This document shows positions 60,501 to 64,000 of a stretch of DNA of 64,000 nt, one piece after another. Position 1 is the stretch's first letter. The number at the start of each line of letters is the position of its first letter. The notes under the pieces are model-generated. The model was not told the DNA's origin. It ran no database searches and saw nothing but the letters and a program-made list of their open reading frames with translations. Location of the stretch: NCBI GenBank assembly GCA_964036275.1, contig OZ038436.1, positions 16,705,904 to 16,769,903 of the forward strand, given 5' to 3'. A program made the translations under genes and the position numbers. This stretch comes from Litoditis marina. Its lineage: Eukaryota; Nematoda; Chromadorea; Rhabditida; Rhabditidae.

Positions 60501-61189
60501 CCGGGAACAAAGCGAGAATTCGTTCAGAATATTTTCAGAGTCCCTACGGTGTAGACCACGAAGCGTCCGTAGCACCCAGAGAGGAAGGTTCGACGGTGAG
60601 TTCACGATTTCGGCGAGATCAAACTACAAACACAGCAAAACAGACGGACTTTTACAGTGTTGGTCTTCGTTATTCTGAGGAAAGACCTGTAACTTGAATG
60701 TTTCAACGTTTATATTTAACATGTTATTTTCACAGGCCTCCTCCCCAGCTCCTCCCATCTTCAACGACACCAATATCAGTCAAGCCAGTCTACGTGCGGT
60801 ACTGCTGAATCAGATCAGGATAAACCAGATGAGCTCAAACAAGAATACCCAGTCCAGGTAAAGGCTGTGATCATTGTGACCAGTAAATTAGGCCAGTTCT
60901 CCAACAAAAATCCGTTATTCCATTCAAATACCTCGAACTTCTTACGTTTCGGTCAGAAAGAGACTAAACTTGCCCAGGTCTCGCAACCCCTTTTCAAGAC
61001 TAAAGTTTGCCAGAATATGATTGAGGAATGAAAGACTACTAGTTTCACTTTAACCTCCTCCCCCTATTATCATCTCTATAAAATGTTTTCCATTTCAGTG
61101 ACAAATACTGGCACGATTCATCGGACGAAGTGTATGGTGTGGAGAGGGAATACCCAGAGCCTGATGCCAACTCCAAGCGGAAACATTAG
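54578..61189 (+). CDS. Cuticle collagen with N-terminal transmembrane/anchor and C-terminal tail
   Basis: Exons supported: 54578-54721, 54805-54887, 55177-55271, (55363-55449 optional), 55541-55626, 55758-55848, 56412-56563, 56784-56917, 57450-57525, 59072-59157, 59405-59509, 60539-60595, 60736-60857, 61099-61189 (TAG); about 440-470 aa. The N-terminus has a hydrophobic stretch [20 protein letters not shown], as in nematode cuticle collagens. RLPR in VARLPRGAY fits a furin-type processing site. A Tyr-rich region (KYGYGYTK) leads to a Cys cluster (KCCCS) and Cys-flanked Gly-X-Y blocks, e.g. [55 protein letters not shown] closes the last block. Such trimers are secreted by hypodermis and cross-linked. 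The 54805-54887 exon ends in phase 2 but 55177 needs phase 0, so one junction is unresolved; a small exon (perhaps near 55016-55031) or an alternative donor is needed. The acceptor before 55541 (TTTCAAG) is unusual. Which named collagen it is I cannot say. Confidence 0.85.
55967..56100 (+). repeat. Family C MITE in a collagen intron
   Basis: TATACTAGAAGTCAATTGAA at the start, GTTCTGCTGTGTTCAACATG inside, and a diverged right end (TATTCGACCAAAGGTATT). Confidence 0.7.
56955..57061 (+). repeat. 22-bp minisatellite in a collagen intron
   Basis: GTGGTTACCAGTGTGTACCA followed by AA is repeated about four times with small changes, just downstream of the exon ending at 56917. Confidence 0.9.
57237..57437 (+). 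repeat. SINE-like element, copy 4, 12 bases before a collagen exon
   Basis: CTATAGTCGTCGCTCACGGA, GGGTACTGTATATCTCACTT, then TAATAGCGCAGTGGTTAGCG (A box) and GCAGGTTCTATTCCGGCGAG (B box, one change from consensus). It ends AAATTTGGCACTCACTATA, directly followed by TTCTCATTCAG and the exon at 57450. Confidence 0.7.
57632..57910. mobile_element. hAT-like non-autonomous element rich in GGTTCGG
   Basis: The 279-bp unit is flanked by TCATACGG on both sides (57624-57631 and 57911-57918), an 8-bp duplication typical of hAT transposons. The ends are inverted (TTTCCCGAACCAAAACCGAA against TTCGGTTTTGGTTCGGGAAG). It lies in a collagen intron and contains no transposase. Confidence 0.7.
58185..58265 (-). 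repeat. tRNA-derived fragment
   Basis: The minus strand reads ATGGTCAGATGGCCGGTTGC (A-box-like) and GAGCTGAGTTCGATTCCCAG (B box), about 30 bases apart. No matching acceptor stem is present. Confidence 0.45.
58560..58680. repeat. Family A repeat in a collagen intron
   Basis: CTATCCCGCTGTGTTTGTAG, TTTTCGGTTGGAATTCGTAA, then ATCGAGTTCAAACTACAGCT and CATTGCCCATAATG. Confidence 0.65.
58772..59008. repeat. Family B inverted-repeat MITE
   Basis: TATAGTCGCCATCTTTCCTA and CTGAAACTCCTACAGTA on the left; CTGTAGGAGTCTCAGTAGGA and ATGAAACAGACTATATA on the right. It ends 64 bases before the collagen exon at 59072. Confidence 0.75.
59843..60417. mobile_element. hAT-like element filled with a CGAAAACT satellite
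   Basis: Perfect 12-bp inverted ends TAGGGTTGTTAA and TTAACAACCCTA are flanked by CACTGCAC on both sides (59835-59842 and 60418-60425), an 8-bp target duplication. The interior is an array of CTCGAAAACTCG and CTCGAAATTTCC units, with a palindromic CTCGAAAATTTTCGAG near the start of each of two halves (about 59890 and 60172). It lies in a collagen intron. The long open frames through it are repeat artefacts. Confidence 0.85.
60604..60640. repeat. Family A half-repeat
   Basis: Only the right arm remains: GGCGAGATCAAACTACAAAC followed by ACAGC, eight bases after the donor of the collagen exon ending at 60595. Confidence 0.5.
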
Positions 61190-62560
61190 AAAGTCACAGT
61201 ACCCTATCTGATAATTTATTTGAAATACATTCATATTTATTTATTTTCTGTTTTTTTCTGAAATCGAACGTTTACAGTGAAACCATGCCAATGAGTACTC
61301 AACAAAATCTCATCTATCAAATATTTATTTCTCATCATACAATTAAACATTTAATTAATCAATAAATGAAACATAATAAGGAGCATATTTTACCCGGGCA
61401 TCGACTGCCCTTTCGGACCCATTGTACCGCTTTACAACCAACGTGAACCGATATTCGACAAATGTACCTATCGTGAGGAGAACTATACTCAACAGGGTAC
61501 ATTACTCGCAAAACAGTCAGATAAAACACTAACACACATACACATTAACAACATTTAGCACCGGTCTAGCAATGAAATTCAGTCTAAAATATGGCGACTA
61601 GTAGATTTGTGATCACTTCGCAAAAATGCTGATACTAGTGGAATTTTTTCTGTAATTAACACACTACACTTTTCGACTTTTCAATCTCATAGATACTACT
61701 TTTACAAATCGCTAGACCAGCTGACTACCCGGTAGACACGGTAACAAAACAGAACAAAAGAGTGTGGGAGCGCTAGAACAAAAAAGTGAATGATCATGCA
61801 AAAAGCACCAGAGATCGTATGGTATAAGGACACCGGACAGAAAACGACAATGGGGGTTAGTACCCCTCAAATCACGAGGACATTACACGCAACACAGTAT
61901 ACACGACATTCAACATAACACAGGCACCCCCTATTCCGAACAACCATGGTGGGGGTGGAAGTATCATCTCCCCCATGCACAGAAAGGATAGAATATGGGA
62001 TGATACCTGCGTTTCTCCGTCAACTGGAGATGGAACAACAGAGATACGACAACAACCTATGGTGCAACACGTGATGAAACTATATATTACCCTACGCAAG
62101 ACTCCGAAACGCGCTAAACGACATGCAATAAGCGTGCGACTCGGAAATATAACCAAGCTGTTACAAGAATATGAAGAAGCTCTATAAATCAATTTCCGTG
62201 AAAAGAGACGATAAACACACAACATAGAAGAATTACAACAACACATTTGGACTAAGACAAAACAAAAAAGGACGACACAAACACACAATAACTGTACCGA
62301 TCACACGTTTAGATTGATAACCCCCTTGCCCTAAAACACGACATATGCACAACATATGAGCCTTTCCCTACACCATTCATACATGGAGATTTCAAATTCT
62401 GAACGAAGCGAAGTTTGCTCAAAAAGGCTCAAATGTTCCCCAAATTCTGTGAAACATGAGAAGATAAAAAGTCGAGCTGATGAGTATCAATCATGAACTA
62501 AAATAAGACATAAATAATAATAGAATAATACATAGAACGACTATACACGAACTGTCTAAT
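61190..62560. other. 3' UTRs of the convergent collagen and imb-2 genes
   Basis: After the collagen poly(A) signal about 1.2 kb remains before the imb-2 stop. It has no spliced exon chain. An unspliced 138-codon frame on the minus strand (61872-62288) is Cys- and hydrophobic-rich with no recognisable domain. It would fall in the imb-2 3' UTR, so I do not call it a gene. Confidence 0.4.
61361..61366 (+). terminator. Poly(A) signal of the collagen gene
   Basis: AATAAA lies 172 bases after the collagen stop, inside an AT-rich tail. Confidence 0.5.
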
Positions 62561-63728
62561 CTAAACATTATAAAGGAGCGCTAATCTCTCACGTAGTGGA
62601 GGTGGGAACTGTCCTGTATATGCATTCCAACTAGTTTCTCCCAGGTGAGTTCGGAAAGCTTGCAGGATCTGAAATACGGAAAAGATAGTTTGAGTTTTTC
62701 AGGGAATACTTTCTTGATTCTTATAAGCGCATTCAAATATTATAAAACTACAACAAAAGTTCATCCAGTCTTCAAAAGAGCAACGTTTGCTTGATTCCAC
62801 TTTGTTGACCTTCTGGCGAGCTGTGACTGATAAAGAAAGTCTAGACTACAAAATATAAAGTTTACATAGAATCAAACTGACCCGCGTGAAAACTTCTCTC
62901 AAGTCTGGCTTCAAGGACTGCCAAGATGCCATCGCATCGCACCAGAATATGAAGTCCTGAAAATAAATAAAAATATTTTAAAGGACAGTTAACTTTGGTG
63001 TTATTTGTCGCTTGTTTGATAGAAATCCGTATATAACAAACACTAAATAAGTTTCACAAAGTAAATATGTATAATCTTACATTAACAAGTCCTTGAGGAT
63101 TGTAGTTGATCATGGCACATAGACCTCGGAAAGCGCTCTCCTTTTCGGAATTGTCCCTGCAATATAAGAGACTAAAAATATCAATACTATCACAAAGTAA
63201 TCACATACATGTTAATTCAAATTAAATTTGAACACAATCGATCAGTCATCAGTCCCTCAAACTGAGAAAATTATTTTAGAAAACTAGAAACTTGACCAAC
63301 CTGACATTCCTCAAGCTCATACAAGCAGCCCGGATGAAAAGCCCGAGATGGGGAGCAACGTCTTCAGCACAAAAACATCCCAGACGACCCAAAGTGATGG
63401 CTGAAAGATGAGAAATTGAACGAAATTCCAAAGAACAAGGAAAGTAAATCATGAACACAGATAACACTAACACAACACTGAACATAACACAGAAAAAAAT
63501 GGGCTTTTGATAGACATCTTTTTTACAGTTTAGAATTGAGAATGATGCTTCTAACTCCCAGTTGGCAATAACTGCTATACTTACCTTTGGTGACAGCCTT
63601 ACAAGTTAAAACCAACCTGTGTTTTCAAGCAGTGTTCGCTGGAGGTCAGATTTGTTCATAATGGCTACGAGATACGGCAGGACTGGAGGTACGTAAGGTC
63701 GCAAGTCAGCACCAGATCGAATAGCAAT
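62561..63728 (-). CDS. imb-2: Transportin (karyopherin beta-2), C-terminal part
   Basis: Five exons on the minus strand, in transcript order 63728-63617, 63400-63301, 63156-63081, 62956-62882, 62668-62561 (TAG), encode the last 156 aa with matching phases. The sequence follows transportin HEAT repeats: LRPYVPPVLPYLVAIMN, LLENTAITLGRLGCFC, EDVAPHLGLFIRAACMSLRN, DNSEKESAFRGLCAMINYNP, DFIFWCDAMASWQSLKPDLR, and the characteristic end QFPPPLRERLALLYNV. Transportin binds PY-NLS cargoes such as hnRNP proteins and carries them through the nuclear pore; RanGTP releases them. The gene continues beyond 64000, where the earlier HEAT repeats should lie. It is convergent with the collagen gene. Confidence 0.93.
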
Positions 63729-64000
63729 CTGAAATATAGAAAATACAGATAAATGCTGGAAAATTTTGGCAAATTGAATATAGGGACTGATACTATCTGA
63801 GTTGTAGTTTGATCTGCCTACACGGCTGAGTTATCGAATTACAATTATGGCGACATCAAACTACAAACCCAGCTGTTCTGACCAGAATGTACAGTATTGA
63901 CTCGCTCTCCACTGAACGAACCCTGTACTCGTGAGGTAATAGTCAATCTTCAATGAACGTTCAATTACTTTCGAACAATACACACTTTCAGATCGGGTAC
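63729..64000. other. imb-2 intron at the window edge
   Basis: Apart from the family A repeat I see no exon here before the sequence ends. The next upstream transportin exon is outside the window. Confidence 0.5.
63782..63880. repeat. Family A repeat in an imb-2 intron
   Basis: CTATCTGAGTTGTAGTTTGA and TCTGCC on the left; GGCGACATCAAACTACAAAC and CCAGCTG on the right. It is clean and may be young. Confidence 0.7.

Noticed and set aside
59805..60605. Several overlapping frames of 100-150 codons with SSFRVFEF or [11 protein letters not shown] repeats
   Set aside because: They arise from the CGAAAACT satellite inside a hAT-like element with clean target duplications.
61872..62288. 138-codon minus-strand frame between the collagen and imb-2
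   Set aside because: It is unspliced, Cys-rich without a pattern, overlapped by an open plus frame, and lies where the imb-2 3' UTR is expected.

Overview
The window is nuclear DNA of a nematode, almost certainly Caenorhabditis or a close relative. All recognisable genes are split by introns with TTTTCAG-like acceptors and GTAAGT or GTGAGT-like donors. Several start codons sit 1-4 bases after such an acceptor, as expected for spliced-leader trans-splicing. The encoded proteins match known nematode families: DAB-1, PMT-1, a cuticle collagen, transportin (IMB-2) and a FaRP/DMSR-like receptor. I recall dab-1, pmt-1 and imb-2 all lying on C. elegans chromosome II, which fits a conserved linkage group, but I could not check this. 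|| Layout: 675-2621 (+) 3' part of a RING-CH (MARCH-type) ubiquitin ligase; 3871-4474 (+) a small single-pass membrane protein; 4475-16011 a long gap, probably dab-1 upstream DNA, full of repeats; 16015-20790 (+) dab-1, 11 coding exons, 444 aa; 24036-37055 (+) pmt-1, 16 coding exons, 479 aa, first intron about 5.1 kb; 37056-44093 repeat-rich gap; 44094-52045 (+) a peptide-type GPCR, 9 coding exons, 362 aa; 54578-61189 (+) a cuticle collagen of about 14 exons; 62561-63728 (-) the 3' end of imb-2, convergent with the collagen and running off the right edge. || The genes do not form a pathway. They cover endocytic cargo adaptation (DAB-1), phosphocholine synthesis (PMT-1), neuropeptide signalling (GPCR), cuticle (collagen), nuclear import (IMB-2) and ubiquitination (MARCH). 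|| The striking part of the window is its repeat load. Comparing stretches by eye I separated: (A) an abundant palindromic repeat with arms containing GTAGTTTGATC / GATCAAACTAC; (B) an inverted repeat with CATTCCTACTGAGACTCC arms; (D) a related inverted repeat with CTTGGCAGCGTGCCAATG arms; (C) a ~135-bp TA-flanked MITE with about 30-bp termini; (E) a ~197-bp element with two nearly identical copies; (F) a ~116-bp TTAA-flanked element with two copies; hAT-like elements with 8-bp target duplications; and a ~200-bp element with a tRNA-like A-box/B-box module (SINE-like). Several insertions are nested, so their relative ages can be ordered. || I found no operon-like bacterial system, CRISPR array, rRNA or intact tRNA, and no convincing wholly new gene system. 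The novelty candidates are the repeat families, their nesting and their placement next to splice sites.
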